The position numbers were made by a program, and so were the translations under genes. The notes under the pieces are model-generated. The model searched no databases. It was not told the origin of the DNA and worked only from the letters and a program-made list of their open reading frames with translations. Below are positions 44,927 to 53,937 of a stretch of 64,000 nt of DNA, one piece after another (position 1 is the first letter of the stretch; every line of letters begins with the position of its first letter). Source of the stretch: Thioalkalivibrio sp. ALJ12 (GTDB taxonomy: Bacteria; Pseudomonadota; Gammaproteobacteria; Ectothiorhodospirales; Ectothiorhodospiraceae). The stretch spans positions 558,001-622,000 of the forward strand of contig NZ_KB899538.1 of assembly GCF_000378305.1 (NCBI RefSeq). Direction: 5' to 3'.

Positions 44927-45600
44927 CAGGTGGCCTCCGGCAGGTGCCCGAAGATGATCATGTGCCGGTCGGATGTGGGGCGGACGGTGAAGCCGTCGAG
45001 TCCGGCGGCGGCCAACTGTTCGCGGACCTCGTCGGGCGTGAAGGCCGCGTGCAGGGAGTGTTCGAAGTCGCGCCGCAGCACGTCCGGGTCCTCGGCTGCG
45101 TACTCCGCGACCAGGGCCTTGACCGCTTCTTCCGAGTCGGGACGTCGCAGGTCCATGACGAACACGGCTGCGCCGGGCGCCCCATCGCGCCGGATGGCCT
45201 GCCACAGCACGGTGGGGTCATGCAGGTGATGCAGCAGGGAATTGCTGATAATCGTGGCATACGGGGCGCGCGGGCCGCGCGCCTTGGGCAGGCAGCCCTC
45301 GGCCAGATGGACCCGCTGCGCGGCCGGGTGGCCGGCCATCAGCGCGTCACCGGCGGCCAGCATCGCGGGCGCGCCGTCGATCCCGTCGACCTCGCAGGCC
45401 GGGTAGCGCGCGGCGAAGCGCAGTGAGACATCGCCCGGGCCACAGCCGAGATCCAGCACGGGTCCGCTGACCGGGCCGGGGAAGGCCTCGGCGAAGGCGT
45501 CCACGAAGCCCTCGTGCGGCGCGGCGAAGTCGGCCTCGGCATAGGCGCGGGCCTGCGCAGGCTCCAGCATAAGCTCCGGTTCGGGGCGGCGCGGGATCAT
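44926..45600 (-). CDS. Class I SAM-dependent methyltransferase
   Basis: 224 residues. Motif [21 protein letters not shown], motif [12 protein letters not shown], and the [21 protein letters not shown] segment typical of small-molecule methyltransferases. C-terminal [18 protein letters not shown]. Substrate unknown. It sits between lysA and dapF, normally adjacent genes, overlapping lysA by 4 bases (ATGA) and dapF by one base, so it is firmly part of the operon. Confidence 0.85.
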   Translation of the reverse strand: MIPRRPEPELMLEPAQARAYAEADFAAPHEGFVDAFAEAFPGPVSGPVLDLGCGPGDVSLRFAARYPACEVDGIDGAPAMLAAGDALMAGHPAAQRVHLAEGCLPKARGPRAPYATIISNSLLHHLHDPTVLWQAIRRDGAPGAAVFVMDLRRPDSEEAVKALVAEYAAEDPDVLRRDFEHSLHAAFTPDEVREQLAAAGLDGFTVRPTSDRHMIIFGHLPEAT

Positions 45601-46901
45601 GGGTCCACGCTTCCGGGCGGATCGTCATCGTCCGGGTCCGTGTCTTCTGGGTCTTGGGGCAGCATGCTCTCGCGCATCATCAGGTGATCGACCTGCTCGC
45701 GTCGGTTGATGATCTGGAAGTGGTCGCCGTCGACCATGATCTCCGGTGGGCGCGGGCGCGAGTTGTAGTTGCCGGCCATCACATAGCCGTAGGCCCCGGC
45801 CGAGCGCACGGCGAGCACGTCGCCCGCGGCCAGCGTCAGTTCGCGCTCGCGGCCGAGGAAGTCGCCGGTCTCGCAGACCGGGCCGACGATGTCGTAGGTG
45901 CGGGGCTCGGAGTCCTTGCGCTGCACGACCGGGATGATCTCCTGCCAGGCGCCGTACAGGGCCGGGCGTAGCAGGTCGTTCATCGCCCCGTCGACGATCG
46001 CGAAGTCGTGGGCCTCGGTGTGCTTGAGGTACTCCACCCGGGTCAGGAACACGCCGGCGTTGGCCGCGATCGCGCGCCCCGGTTCGAGCAGAACCTTCAG
46101 CGGGCGCTCGCCCATTACCTCGCGCAGGGCGCTGGCCCAGGCGTCCGGCTCCGGCGGCGTCTCGTCGCGGTAGCGCACGCCCAGTCCGCCGCCGACATCG
46201 ATGTGTTCGAGTTCGATGCCGTCTGCGGCCAGCTGGTCGACCAGCGTCAGCACGCGTTTCAGGGCATCGGTGAACGGGTCGATCCGGGTCAGCTGCGAGC
46301 CGATGTGGAAATCGACGCCGGTGGCCTCCAGGTGCTGGCTGTCGCGTACCCGGGCATACAGCGCCGGCGCCTCCTCGATGGCAACGCCGAACTTGTTCTC
46401 GCGCAGGCCGGTGGCGATATAGGGATGGGTCTCGGCATCGACGTCCGGATTCACGCGGATCGAGACCGGTGCGGTCACGCCTATCTCGGCCGCAACGGAC
46501 TCCAGCCGCTCCAGCTCCGGGGCGGACTCGACGTTGAAGCAATGGATGCCGACCTGGAGTGCCCGGCGCATCTCGGCCGCAGTCTTGCCGACGCCCGAGA
46601 ACACGACCTTCGCCGGGTCGCCGCCGGCGCGCAGTACACGTTCCAGTTCGCCGCCGGAGACGATGTCGAAGCCGGCGCCCAGGCGCGCGAGCACGTTCAG
46701 CACCCCCAGCGCGGAGTTCGCCTTCACCGCGAAGCAGACCTGGTGCGGCGTGCCGATCAGGGCCTCGCTGAACGCGCGGTAGTGGCGCTCCAGGGTGGCG
46801 CGCGAATACACGTAGGCGGGCGTACCCACCAGCTGGGCGAGGTGGTCCAGCGCCACGCCTTCGGCATGCAGCGTGTTGCCGTGGTAGTCGAAGTAGTCCA
46901 T
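45597..46901 (-). CDS. lysA: Diaminopimelate decarboxylase
   Basis: 434 residues. PLP Lys60 in [14 protein letters not shown]; fold type III barrel motifs [38 protein letters not shown]; the substrate Cys of the partner subunit in [11 protein letters not shown]; and [26 protein letters not shown]. Decarboxylates meso-DAP to lysine. The C-terminal 20 residues form an acidic tail ([16 protein letters not shown]) beyond the usual end. LptM lies immediately upstream, as in most gammaproteobacteria. Confidence 0.97.
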   Translation of the reverse strand: MDYFDYHGNTLHAEGVALDHLAQLVGTPAYVYSRATLERHYRAFSEALIGTPHQVCFAVKANSALGVLNVLARLGAGFDIVSGGELERVLRAGGDPAKVVFSGVGKTAAEMRRALQVGIHCFNVESAPELERLESVAAEIGVTAPVSIRVNPDVDAETHPYIATGLRENKFGVAIEEAPALYARVRDSQHLEATGVDFHIGSQLTRIDPFTDALKRVLTLVDQLAADGIELEHIDVGGGLGVRYRDETPPEPDAWASALREVMGERPLKVLLEPGRAIAANAGVFLTRVEYLKHTEAHDFAIVDGAMNDLLRPALYGAWQEIIPVVQRKDSEPRTYDIVGPVCETGDFLGRERELTLAAGDVLAVRSAGAYGYVMAGNYNSRPRPPEIMVDGDHFQIINRREQVDHLMMRESMLPQDPEDTDPDDDDPPGSVDP

Positions 46902-47036
46902 TCAGCGGCGCTCCTCGGTTTCGTCGTCATCGGGCAGGTAGAGATCACCCTTCTGTCCGCAGGAGGCGAGCATCTGCATCGTGCCGAGCACGACCACGAC
47001 CGCAATCAGGAGCCACTGGGCCTTGCATGAACGCAT
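46902..47036 (-). CDS. lptM: LPS-assembly lipoprotein LptM (YifL type)
   Basis: 44 residues from MRSCKAQWLLIAVVVVLG. Lipobox LASC followed by GQKGDLYLPDDDE, the hallmark of LptM/YifL, a tiny lipoprotein that helps LptD oxidation and outer-membrane LPS translocon assembly. It ends one base before the lysA start. Longer frames upstream have no support. Confidence 0.85.
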   Translation of the reverse strand: MRSCKAQWLLIAVVVVLGTMQMLASCGQKGDLYLPDDDETEERR

Positions 47037-47348
47037 GTTCGTTCCGGGGTGTCGTTGCAATGAAGGGCAATAGTGTGCCATTGATACGGCGCTGGCTTCA
47101 GGTCCATCCGTTGTCATTCACCCGATTTTGAACCCTTGGTGATCTGTTCATCATCGATTCAGCGAACTTTGGGAGGATGAACCTGCCAGACCAGCAGAAG
47201 ACCACTGAAGCTGGTCAGCGATGGAGCCCGACCCCAAGGAATAGATCCCCGGGGGTCGCCGTCCAAAGCAACAGGCGTAAACGCGGGCAACCGCTAAAAC
47301 GCCGCCGGATAACCCGGAACTGACCCAAAAAGATGAGAGGAGATCTCC
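47037..47348. promoter_or_regulatory. Divergent control region of lptM-lysA and soxYZ with a long sox leader
   Basis: 312 bases without a gene. The soxY side has AGAGGAG nine bases before the ATG. The last ~130 bases hold short inverted pairs such as ATCCCCGGGGGT and CCGG-ATAA-CCCGG, which could fold in a leader RNA. I could not match them to a known riboswitch class. No convincing -35/-10 pair was found for either direction. Confidence 0.35.
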
Positions 47349-47822
47349 ATGATTAGCACCAAGCGTCGTGTCTTCCTGAAAGGCACTCTCGCCGCCGGCA
47401 CCGTCGGCGTGGCCGTTGGGGCTGGCCTGCTGGCTCCGAGCAAGCTGCTGGCCGCCTGGCCGTCCTCCACGTTCGAGGCCGAGGGCCTGGACGCCGCGAT
47501 GGAAGCTGCGCTCGGCTCCACCGACATCCCGGATAGCGACGACATCGATCTGAGCGCCCCGGAAATCGCCGAGAACGGCGCCGTGGTCCCGGTTTCGATC
47601 GAAACCAGCCTGGACGACGTCACCGAGATCGCCCTGTTCGCCGAGGAAAACGACTTCGCCGCGACCGCCCACTACATCCTGGCCTCCGGCACCAAGCCGA
47701 AAGTGTCCAGCCGCATCCGTCTGGGTGAGTCCTCGAACGTCGTGGCCGCCGTGAAGTCTGGCGACAGCTGGTACAAGACGGTCCGCGAAGTGAAGGTCAC
47801 GGTCGGTGGCTGCGGCGGTTAA
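47349..47822 (+). CDS. soxY: Sulfur carrier SoxY
   Basis: 157 residues. N-terminal twin-arginine type signal TKRRVFLKG followed by AAGTVGVAVGAGLLAP, so it is exported folded with SoxZ. The C-terminal swinging arm ends VGGCGG with the sulfur-binding Cys155. Periplasmic SoxYZ carries thiosulfate-derived sulfur through the Sox cycle; in Dsr/sHdr organisms soxYZ often stands apart from soxB and soxXA, as here. AGAGGAG precedes the ATG. soxZ follows after 46 bases, and tatABC is 3.7 kb downstream. Confidence 0.96.
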   Translation: MISTKRRVFLKGTLAAGTVGVAVGAGLLAPSKLLAAWPSSTFEAEGLDAAMEAALGSTDIPDSDDIDLSAPEIAENGAVVPVSIETSLDDVTEIALFAEENDFAATAHYILASGTKPKVSSRIRLGESSNVVAAVKSGDSWYKTVREVKVTVGGCGG

Positions 47823-47868
47823 GCCGCGCGCCCCAATCGCTGATCGAACCCTATTGGAGGAATAAGAT

Positions 47869-48153
47869 ATGTCTATTCGAGTTCGCGCCCAAGAAAGCAA
47901 CGGCGTTGTTAACGTCCGCGCTCTGATGAGCCACGACATGCTGGTCCCGGATGATGATGGTGGTCCGCACTTCATCGAAACCGTGGAAATCAAGCGTAAC
48001 GGCGAAGACGCCATTACCGCCTACTGGAACTTCACTGTCTCTCGTAACCCGTTCCTGCAGGTCGAGTTCGACGGTTCCGCCGGCGACACCGTGTCCGTCT
48101 CCTGGACGGACAACAAGGGCGAATCCGATTCGACCGAAGTCGAAGTCGGCTAA
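47869..48153 (+). CDS. soxZ: Sulfur-carrier partner SoxZ
   Basis: 94 residues, Ig-like beta sandwich: VNVRALMSHDMLVPDDDG, HFIETVEIKRNGEDAITAYWNFTVSRNPFLQVEF and DTVSVSWTDNKGESDSTEVEVG. No signal peptide; it is co-exported with SoxY. AGGAGG precedes the ATG. Lower GC and very regular codon use suggest high expression. Followed by a strong terminator. Confidence 0.96.
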   Translation: MSIRVRAQESNGVVNVRALMSHDMLVPDDDGGPHFIETVEIKRNGEDAITAYWNFTVSRNPFLQVEFDGSAGDTVSVSWTDNKGESDSTEVEVG

Positions 48154-48208
48154 GGAAGCCTCGCTTCCTGACGTCCAGCCGGGGCCCTCGGGTCCCGGCT
48201 TTTTTTTG
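48154..48208 (+). terminator. soxYZ terminator (two hairpins)
   Basis: A small hairpin GGAAGC-CTC-GCTTCC directly after the soxZ stop (48154-48168). Then a 7-bp stem AGCCGGG (48177-48183) / CCCGGCT (48194-48200) followed by a run of eight T. This is a textbook intrinsic terminator. Confidence 0.9.
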
Positions 48209-48303
48209 CCAATTGCATGGCAGGCGAGTGCCCCGATCCGGTGTGCGTACCGGGCCGTGGCCAGCCTTGCTACACTGAGCCTTTGTCGTCTTGAATCGGA
48301 ATC

Positions 48304-48897
48304 ATGACTGAACGTACTGCTAGCATCCGCCGCGACACCCTCGAGACCCAGATCACCGTCGAGCTCAACCTTGATGGCAAGGGCACAAGCCAGCTGGAGA
48401 CCGGTGTCCCGTTCCTCGATCACATGCTCGACCAGGTGGCCCGCCACGGCATGGTCGATCTCTCGGTGCGTGCGCAGGGCGACCTGCATATCGACGCGCA
48501 TCACACGGTCGAGGATGTCGGCATCACGCTCGGACAGGCGCTGGCCAAGGCCTTGGGGGACAAGAAGGGCATCCGCCGCTACGGCCATGCCTACGTCCCG
48601 CTGGACGAGGCCCTGGCGCGGGTAGTGATCGATTTTTCAGGGCGCCCGGGGCTGGAGATGCACGCGGACTTTCGGCGTTCGCACATCGGCGAGTTCGATG
48701 TGGATCTCTTTCACGAGTTCTTCCAGGGGCTGGTCAACCACGCCTGGATGACCCTGCACATCGACAGTCTTCGCGGAGACAACGCGCACCACGTGGCCGA
48801 GACCATCTTCAAGGCCTTTGGGCGCGCGCTGCGCATGGCGGCCGAGGCCGACCCGCGCGCGCAGGGGATTACCCCGTCGACCAAGGGCAGTCTTTAA
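48304..48897 (+). CDS. hisB: Imidazoleglycerol-phosphate dehydratase
   Basis: 197 residues, the monofunctional form without the phosphatase domain. Manganese-binding motifs [25 protein letters not shown] and the later HAWMTLHID...[14 protein letters not shown] are in place. Sixth step of histidine synthesis. First gene of hisBHAFE. Confidence 0.97.
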   Translation: MTERTASIRRDTLETQITVELNLDGKGTSQLETGVPFLDHMLDQVARHGMVDLSVRAQGDLHIDAHHTVEDVGITLGQALAKALGDKKGIRRYGHAYVPLDEALARVVIDFSGRPGLEMHADFRRSHIGEFDVDLFHEFFQGLVNHAWMTLHIDSLRGDNAHHVAETIFKAFGRALRMAAEADPRAQGITPSTKGSL

Positions 48898-48912
48898 AGG
48901 GATTTCCCGGCC

Positions 48913-49569
48913 ATGGAAACAGTTGCCGTCATTGACTACGGCATGGGTAACCTGCACTCGGTCGTTCGCGCGCTCGAACACGAGTCCGGTGCCGGCCAGC
49001 GCATCCTGCTGACGGACGATCCCGACACCCTGCGTGAGGCCGATCGCCTGGTCTTTCCGGGGCAGGGGGCGGCCGGTGATGCGATGCGCGCGCTGGCCTC
49101 GCGGGGGCTCGATCGCCTGTTGCCCGAGCTGACTGCGGATCGGCCCTTCCTTGGCCTGTGCCTGGGGCAGCAGATCCTGATGCAGCACAGCGAAGAGAGC
49201 GGCGGGGTCGATCTTCTGGGCATACTGCCGGGGCGGGTCGCACGTTTCCCGGAATGCGATGGCCCGGACGGCCGGCGCCTGAAGATCCCGCACATGGGGT
49301 GGAACCGGGTCCTGCCGACGGGCGAGCACCCCCTGTGGCACGGCCTGCCCGAGACGCCGTGGTTCTATTTTGTACACAGCTATCGCGTGTTGCCGGAGAA
49401 CGAGGCGGATATCGCCGGGCGCACCGATTATGGCGAGACCTTTGCCTCGGCACTGGCGCGCGGCTCGCTGTTCACCATGCAGTGCCACCCGGAGAAGAGC
49501 GCCGCCTGCGGGCTGCGCCTGTTGCATAACTTTCTGCGCTGGGACGGTGAGGGTCCCGGGGCTGCGTGA
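48913..49569 (+). CDS. hisH: Imidazole glycerol phosphate synthase glutaminase subunit
   Basis: 218 residues. Class I amidotransferase with N-terminal [18 protein letters not shown], nucleophile Cys83 in GLCLGQQ, and His/Glu in [10 protein letters not shown]. Supplies ammonia to HisF. Starts 15 bases after hisB with a weak ribosome-binding site. Confidence 0.97.
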   Translation: METVAVIDYGMGNLHSVVRALEHESGAGQRILLTDDPDTLREADRLVFPGQGAAGDAMRALASRGLDRLLPELTADRPFLGLCLGQQILMQHSEESGGVDLLGILPGRVARFPECDGPDGRRLKIPHMGWNRVLPTGEHPLWHGLPETPWFYFVHSYRVLPENEADIAGRTDYGETFASALARGSLFTMQCHPEKSAACGLRLLHNFLRWDGEGPGAA

Positions 49570-49579
49570 GGAGTCCAAG

Positions 49580-50311
49580 ATGCTGGTCATTCCTGCAATT
49601 GATCTGAAGGAAGGCAAATGCGTGCGCCTGCGCCAGGGCAAGATGGAGGATTCCACCGTGTTCGGCGAAGACCCGGTGGAGATGGCGAAGCGCTGGGTAG
49701 ATGCCGGGGCGGAGCGCCTGCACATCGTCGACCTGGATGGCGCCTTCGCGGGCCATCCGCGTAATGCCGAGGCCGTACATGCGATCGCCGAGGCCTTCCC
49801 CGACCTGCCGATCCAGATCGGCGGCGGGATTCGCGACGAGGACACCGTGCAGGCCTATCTGGATGCCGGGGTGGAGTTCGTGATCATTGGCACCCGGGCG
49901 GTGAGCGCGCCGCACTTCGTCAATGACCTGTGCCTGGAGTTTCCCGGGCGCATCATCGTCGGGCTGGACGCGAAGGACGGCAAGCTGGCGGTGGATGGCT
50001 GGTCGAAGCTGTCGCACCACGATGTGATTGATCTGGCCCAGCATTTCGAGGCCGATGGTGTGGTGGCCTTCGTCTATACCGATATCGCCCGCGACGGGAT
50101 GATGAAGGGCCCCAATGTCGAGGCCACCGCCCGCCTGGCCAGCAACGTGCGCGTGCCGGTGATCGCCTCTGGCGGGATCAGCTCGCTGGATGACCTGCGC
50201 CAGCTCGCCGAGAACGAGGAAGAGGGCATCACGGGGGCCATCGTCGGACGCGCGCTGTACGAGGGCGCGTTCACGCTCGAAGAGGCGCGCAAGGCGGCGT
50301 CCGGGGGCTGA
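49580..50311 (+). CDS. hisA: ProFAR isomerase (HisA)
   Basis: 243 residues from [17 protein letters not shown], with GAGGAG upstream. The (beta/alpha)8 barrel has the catalytic Asp8 in AIDLK, the second Asp in [15 protein letters not shown], and phosphate sites GGGIRD and [10 protein letters not shown]. Isomerises ProFAR to PRFAR. Followed after one base by hisF. Confidence 0.97.
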   Translation: MLVIPAIDLKEGKCVRLRQGKMEDSTVFGEDPVEMAKRWVDAGAERLHIVDLDGAFAGHPRNAEAVHAIAEAFPDLPIQIGGGIRDEDTVQAYLDAGVEFVIIGTRAVSAPHFVNDLCLEFPGRIIVGLDAKDGKLAVDGWSKLSHHDVIDLAQHFEADGVVAFVYTDIARDGMMKGPNVEATARLASNVRVPVIASGGISSLDDLRQLAENEEEGITGAIVGRALYEGAFTLEEARKAASGG

Positions 50312-50312
50312 G

Positions 50313-51104
50313 ATGCTGGCCAAGCGCATCATCCCCTGCCTGGATGTCGATGCCGGCCGCGTCGTCAAGGGCGTGAACTTTGTCGGCATCCGCGATGCCG
50401 GCGACCCGGTGGAGATCGCGCGGCGCTACAACGCGCAGGGCGCGGACGAGATCACCTTCCTCGATATCACGGCCTCCAGTGACGACCGCGACACCATCCT
50501 GCATGTGGTCGAGGAGGTGGCGCGCGAGGTCTTTATCCCGCTGACCGTGGGTGGCGGCGTGCGTGCGGTGGAGGACATCCGCCGCCTGCTGAATGCCGGG
50601 GCCGACAAGGTCTCGATCAATACCGCCGCCGTGCACCGCCCGGAGCTGGTGCGCGAGGCGGCCGACTGGGTCGGCAGCCAGTGCATCGTGGTGGCGATCG
50701 ACGCCAAGCGCGTCAGCGCGGAAGGCGAGTCCCCTCGCTGGGAGGTGCTCACCCACGGTGGGCGCCGCGAGACCGATCTGGAAGTCGTCGAGTGGGCGCA
50801 GCGGATGGAGTCCCTCGGGGCCGGCGAGATCCTGCTGACCAGCATGGACCGTGATGGCACCCGGATCGGGTTCGATCTGGAACTGACCCGGGCGGTCAGC
50901 GATGCGGTGGGTATCCCGGTCATTGCCTCCGGCGGCGTGGGCGAGTTGCAGCACCTGGTCGAGGGCGTGACCGAAGGCCATGCCGACGCAGTGCTGGCGG
51001 CCAGCATCTTCCATTTCGGTCAGCACACGGTGGGCGAGGCCAAGGACGCGATGGCCGCGGCAGGTGTGCCCGTACGGCCGAACGACGCCGGGGTGGCCGC
51101 CTGA
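50313..51104 (+). CDS. hisF: Imidazole glycerol phosphate synthase cyclase subunit
   Basis: 263 residues from [23 protein letters not shown]. Catalytic Asp in CLDVD and in [15 protein letters not shown]; phosphate sites [12 protein letters not shown] and [11 protein letters not shown]. Makes IGP and AICAR from PRFAR with ammonia from HisH. Its stop shares one base with hisE (TGATG), leaving no room for hisI. Confidence 0.97.
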   Translation: MLAKRIIPCLDVDAGRVVKGVNFVGIRDAGDPVEIARRYNAQGADEITFLDITASSDDRDTILHVVEEVAREVFIPLTVGGGVRAVEDIRRLLNAGADKVSINTAAVHRPELVREAADWVGSQCIVVAIDAKRVSAEGESPRWEVLTHGGRRETDLEVVEWAQRMESLGAGEILLTSMDRDGTRIGFDLELTRAVSDAVGIPVIASGGVGELQHLVEGVTEGHADAVLAASIFHFGQHTVGEAKDAMAAAGVPVRPNDAGVAA

Positions 51105-51481
51105 TGGCCGGGCGTGCGTCAGATGCCCTGGCGGGTGCCGAACTCCTGAGCGCGCTGGCCGAGGTGATCGAACAGCGGCGCCAGGCCGACCCGGAGCAGT
51201 CCTACGTGGCGAAGCTGCACGCCCGGGGGCTCGACGAAATGCTGAAGAAGCTCGGCGAGGAGTCGGCGGAGACCATTATCGCCGGCAAGAACGACGACAG
51301 CGACGCGCTGGTGTCGGAGATGGCGGACCTGTGGTTTCATAGCCTGATTGTGCTCGCGGCCCGGGGCCGCCACCCCGACGACGTCCTCGACGAGCTGGCT
51401 CGGCGCTTCGGGTTGTCCGGTATCGCGGAAAAGGCCGCGCGCCGGGCCAGTGGGCAGCGCTCTGATAAAAACGATAAATAA
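51104..51481 (+). CDS. hisE: Phosphoribosyl-ATP diphosphatase
   Basis: 125 residues. MazG-like helical fold: LAEVIEQRRQADPEQSYVAKLHARGLDEMLKKLGEESAETIIAGKNDD and VSEMADLWFHSLIVL with the metal-binding Glu/Asp residues. Hydrolyses PR-ATP, the second step of histidine synthesis. Stand-alone form, not fused to HisI. Overlaps the end of hisF by one base and is followed by tatA after 73 bases. Confidence 0.96.
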   Translation: MAGRASDALAGAELLSALAEVIEQRRQADPEQSYVAKLHARGLDEMLKKLGEESAETIIAGKNDDSDALVSEMADLWFHSLIVLAARGRHPDDVLDELARRFGLSGIAEKAARRASGQRSDKNDK

Positions 51482-51554
51482 AACGCTGCGTATTGATTAT
51501 GGGCCTGGCGCCGTTCAGGCTTATCCCAAAGTTGAATGATCTTGGAGAGAGTCC

Positions 51555-51857
51555 ATGGGTATTGGTGGCATCAGCATCTGGCAACTTCTTATTATCCTGC
51601 TCATCGTCGTGCTGCTGTTCGGCACGAAGAAACTGCGCAACATGGGCGGTGACGTCGGCTCCGCGCTGAAGAACTTCCGTCAGGCGGTCAAGGACCCGGA
51701 CGGCCAGAACAAGCAGGATGACAACGCGGAAGGCCAGGATGGCGAGACCCCTGAGGTCGAGGACCAGACCGGCGACAAGGGGCGTGTGGTCGACGGCGAG
51801 GTGAAGAACAGCTCGGAGCAGGAAACCGAGACCTCGCAGTCGGACAAGAAATCCTGA
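51555..51857 (+). CDS. tatA: Twin-arginine translocase subunit TatA
   Basis: 100 residues. N-terminal helix [42 protein letters not shown] is the TatA pattern (FGTKKL hinge, then an amphipathic helix). The acidic tail ([18 protein letters not shown]) is longer and more charged than in E. coli. Forms the variable pore for folded proteins such as SoxY. hisE-tatABC linkage is common in gammaproteobacteria. Confidence 0.96.
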   Translation: MGIGGISIWQLLIILLIVVLLFGTKKLRNMGGDVGSALKNFRQAVKDPDGQNKQDDNAEGQDGETPEVEDQTGDKGRVVDGEVKNSSEQETETSQSDKKS

Positions 51858-51901
51858 TCCGCGCCCCGCGCGGAACGGCCGGACTCGGGCGGCGCTAGCG
51901 C

Positions 51902-52606
51902 ATGTTCGACATCGGTTTCTGGGAGATCATCATCATCGTGCTGGTCGCGCTCCTGGTCGTCGGACCGGAGCGGCTGCCCGGCCTTGCGCGCGAGATCGGC
52001 CGCTGGGTGGGCAAGACCCGGCGTTTCGTGCACAGCGTGCGTTCGGATTTCGAGCAGGAACTACAGACCGACGAGCTGCGCAAGATGCTCCAGAGCCAGG
52101 AGCGCGAGATCCGTCAGCTCAAGGGCACCATGGAGGAGACCGAGAAGGATCTCCGCGAGGACATCGAGGAAACCGAAAAGGATCTGCGCGAGGACATCGA
52201 GGGGAAGCCCGCCGCCCGCAAGGGCCTGACGCAGGACCACCTGAAGGCCCTGGACGACAAGCGCGCTGCAACGGATAAACAGACGAAGAAGCCGGCCGTG
52301 CGTGAGCGCCGCCCGGCGGATGCGGACGACGCCCAGGACGAGGCCGATCCCGAGCAGGCTGAAGTGCGTCGGGTGCCGACCCGCTCGGGTATAGACGGCA
52401 ACCTGATGACCGACGACCCGGCGCTGGAAGCCGAACGCAAGGCACGCGCTGGAGAGGCGGATCGACCCAAGCGCAAGAAGCCGGCTGTGCGCCCGCGTCG
52501 CACCGCGAAGTCGGATACCCCCGAGTCCGCGGACCGCCAGGATGCCGCCCCGGACCATTCAAGCGACTCCACTCACGACGACCAGGCCCCCGACAAGCAC
52601 TCATGA
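51902..52606 (+). CDS. tatB: Twin-arginine translocase subunit TatB
   Basis: 234 residues. FDIGFWEIIIIVLVALLVVGPERLPGLAREIGRWVGKTRRFVHSVRSDFEQEL is the TatB helix plus amphipathic part. A coiled coil carries an exact tandem duplication, twice EETEKDLREDIE (about 77-100). The rest is a long Asp/Lys/Arg-rich tail of about 130 residues. It receives signal peptides together with TatC. Overlaps tatC by 4 bases. Confidence 0.95.
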   Translation: MFDIGFWEIIIIVLVALLVVGPERLPGLAREIGRWVGKTRRFVHSVRSDFEQELQTDELRKMLQSQEREIRQLKGTMEETEKDLREDIEETEKDLREDIEGKPAARKGLTQDHLKALDDKRAATDKQTKKPAVRERRPADADDAQDEADPEQAEVRRVPTRSGIDGNLMTDDPALEAERKARAGEADRPKRKKPAVRPRRTAKSDTPESADRQDAAPDHSSDSTHDDQAPDKHS

Positions 52607-53799
52607 GCAAGACCAAGCCGGAGGTCGAACCGAGTCCGGAGGCCACCGAAACCCTGCTCACGCACCTGATCGAGCTGCGTGATCGTGTCCTCAGGATGTT
52701 CATCGCCATTCTGGTGGTGTTCCTGGTGCTGTTCCCGTTCGCCAACCCGATATACACGTGGCTGGCGGATCCGCTGATGCAGCACCTGCCGGAAGGCACC
52801 AGCATGATCGCGATCGACGTCGCCGCGCCGTTCCTGATCCCGTTCAAGCTGGTCCTGCTGTTGGCGGTGGTGATCAGCATCCCGTACCTGCTCTATCAGG
52901 TCTGGTCGTTTGTTGCGCCGGGGCTGTACAGCCACGAAAAGAACATGGCCCTTCCGCTGGTGGCCTCGTCCACCATCCTGTTCTACCTCGGGATGGCCTT
53001 CGCGTATTTCGTGGTTTTTCCGCTGATCTTCGCCTTCTTCACCGCGACCGCCCCCGAGGGGGTCTCGGTGATGACCGACATCTCGCGCTATCTCTCGTTC
53101 GTGATCATGCTGTTCATCGCGTTCGGCATCGCATTCGAGGTGCCGGTGGCGACGATTCTTCTGGTCTCGCTGGGGGCGACCACACCCGACAAGCTGGCCA
53201 AGAAGCGCCCCTACGTGATCGTGGGGGTGTTCCTGATCGGCATGGTGCTCACGCCGCCGGATATCATCTCGCAGACGCTGCTGGCCTTGCCGATGTGGCT
53301 GCTGTTCGAGATCGGGCTGATCCTCTCGCGCATCATGGAGCGCAAGAAGGCCGAGAAGCGTCGCGCGCAAGGGGGCGATGAGCCCGATGACCTGAGCGAT
53401 GACTCCGGCGATGGGCCCGACGACCCGGACGGTGGGCCTGGTGGTGGCGGCAAGGGTGCGTCTGGCACCTCTAGCCGCAAGGCCGCAGCCGCCACGGCCA
53501 CGGCTGGAGCGGCCAGCTCCAGCTCCAGCGCCGGGGCTCGGGAGACCCCGGCCTCCGCGCGCGCGGGCTACACCCCGATGACCGACGAGGAGATGGATGC
53601 CGAACTCGACCGCATCGAGGCTGAACAGGCCGAGCTCCAGCGCCAGAAAGAGGCGCGCAAGTCCTCGGAATCGCAGACGGACGAAACTCCAGGCACCGAT
53701 CTGTCGCAAGATGACACGCCTCAGGAACCTGCCCGTGACGATGCCCGGGCCGACGAGGGGCCCTCGCAGGAAGACTATGACGAGGGGCGTTTCCGCTAG
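52603..53799 (+). CDS. tatC: Twin-arginine translocase subunit TatC with long C-terminal extension
   Basis: 398 residues; ordinary TatC is about 250-260. The first ~250 residues are a normal six-helix TatC: LLTHLIELRDRVLRMFIAILVVF, SIPYLLYQVWSFVAPGLYSHEKN with the conserved signal-binding Glu, and PDIISQTLLALPMWLLFEIGLILS. After RIMERKKAEKRRAQ comes a ~140-residue tail: Asp/Gly/Pro-rich, then Ala/Ser-rich, then a short helix (MTDEEMDAELDRIEAEQAELQRQKEAR) and an acidic end. The tail should lie in the cytoplasm. Confidence 0.95.
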   Translation: MSKTKPEVEPSPEATETLLTHLIELRDRVLRMFIAILVVFLVLFPFANPIYTWLADPLMQHLPEGTSMIAIDVAAPFLIPFKLVLLLAVVISIPYLLYQVWSFVAPGLYSHEKNMALPLVASSTILFYLGMAFAYFVVFPLIFAFFTATAPEGVSVMTDISRYLSFVIMLFIAFGIAFEVPVATILLVSLGATTPDKLAKKRPYVIVGVFLIGMVLTPPDIISQTLLALPMWLLFEIGLILSRIMERKKAEKRRAQGGDEPDDLSDDSGDGPDDPDGGPGGGGKGASGTSSRKAAAATATAGAASSSSSAGARETPASARAGYTPMTDEEMDAELDRIEAEQAELQRQKEARKSSESQTDETPGTDLSQDDTPQEPARDDARADEGPSQEDYDEGRFR

Positions 53800-53937
53800 G
53801 AAACATTGATCGGTGTTTCCCGGTAGACGCTGACTGTTTCACACGCCAGCGTCTACTGGATCCCCGCGGTGTCCATCTGCGCATTGGAACTTGCTAAAAT
53901 GCCCGGATAACCCATTGACCCAGGTAATGAACCCGCG

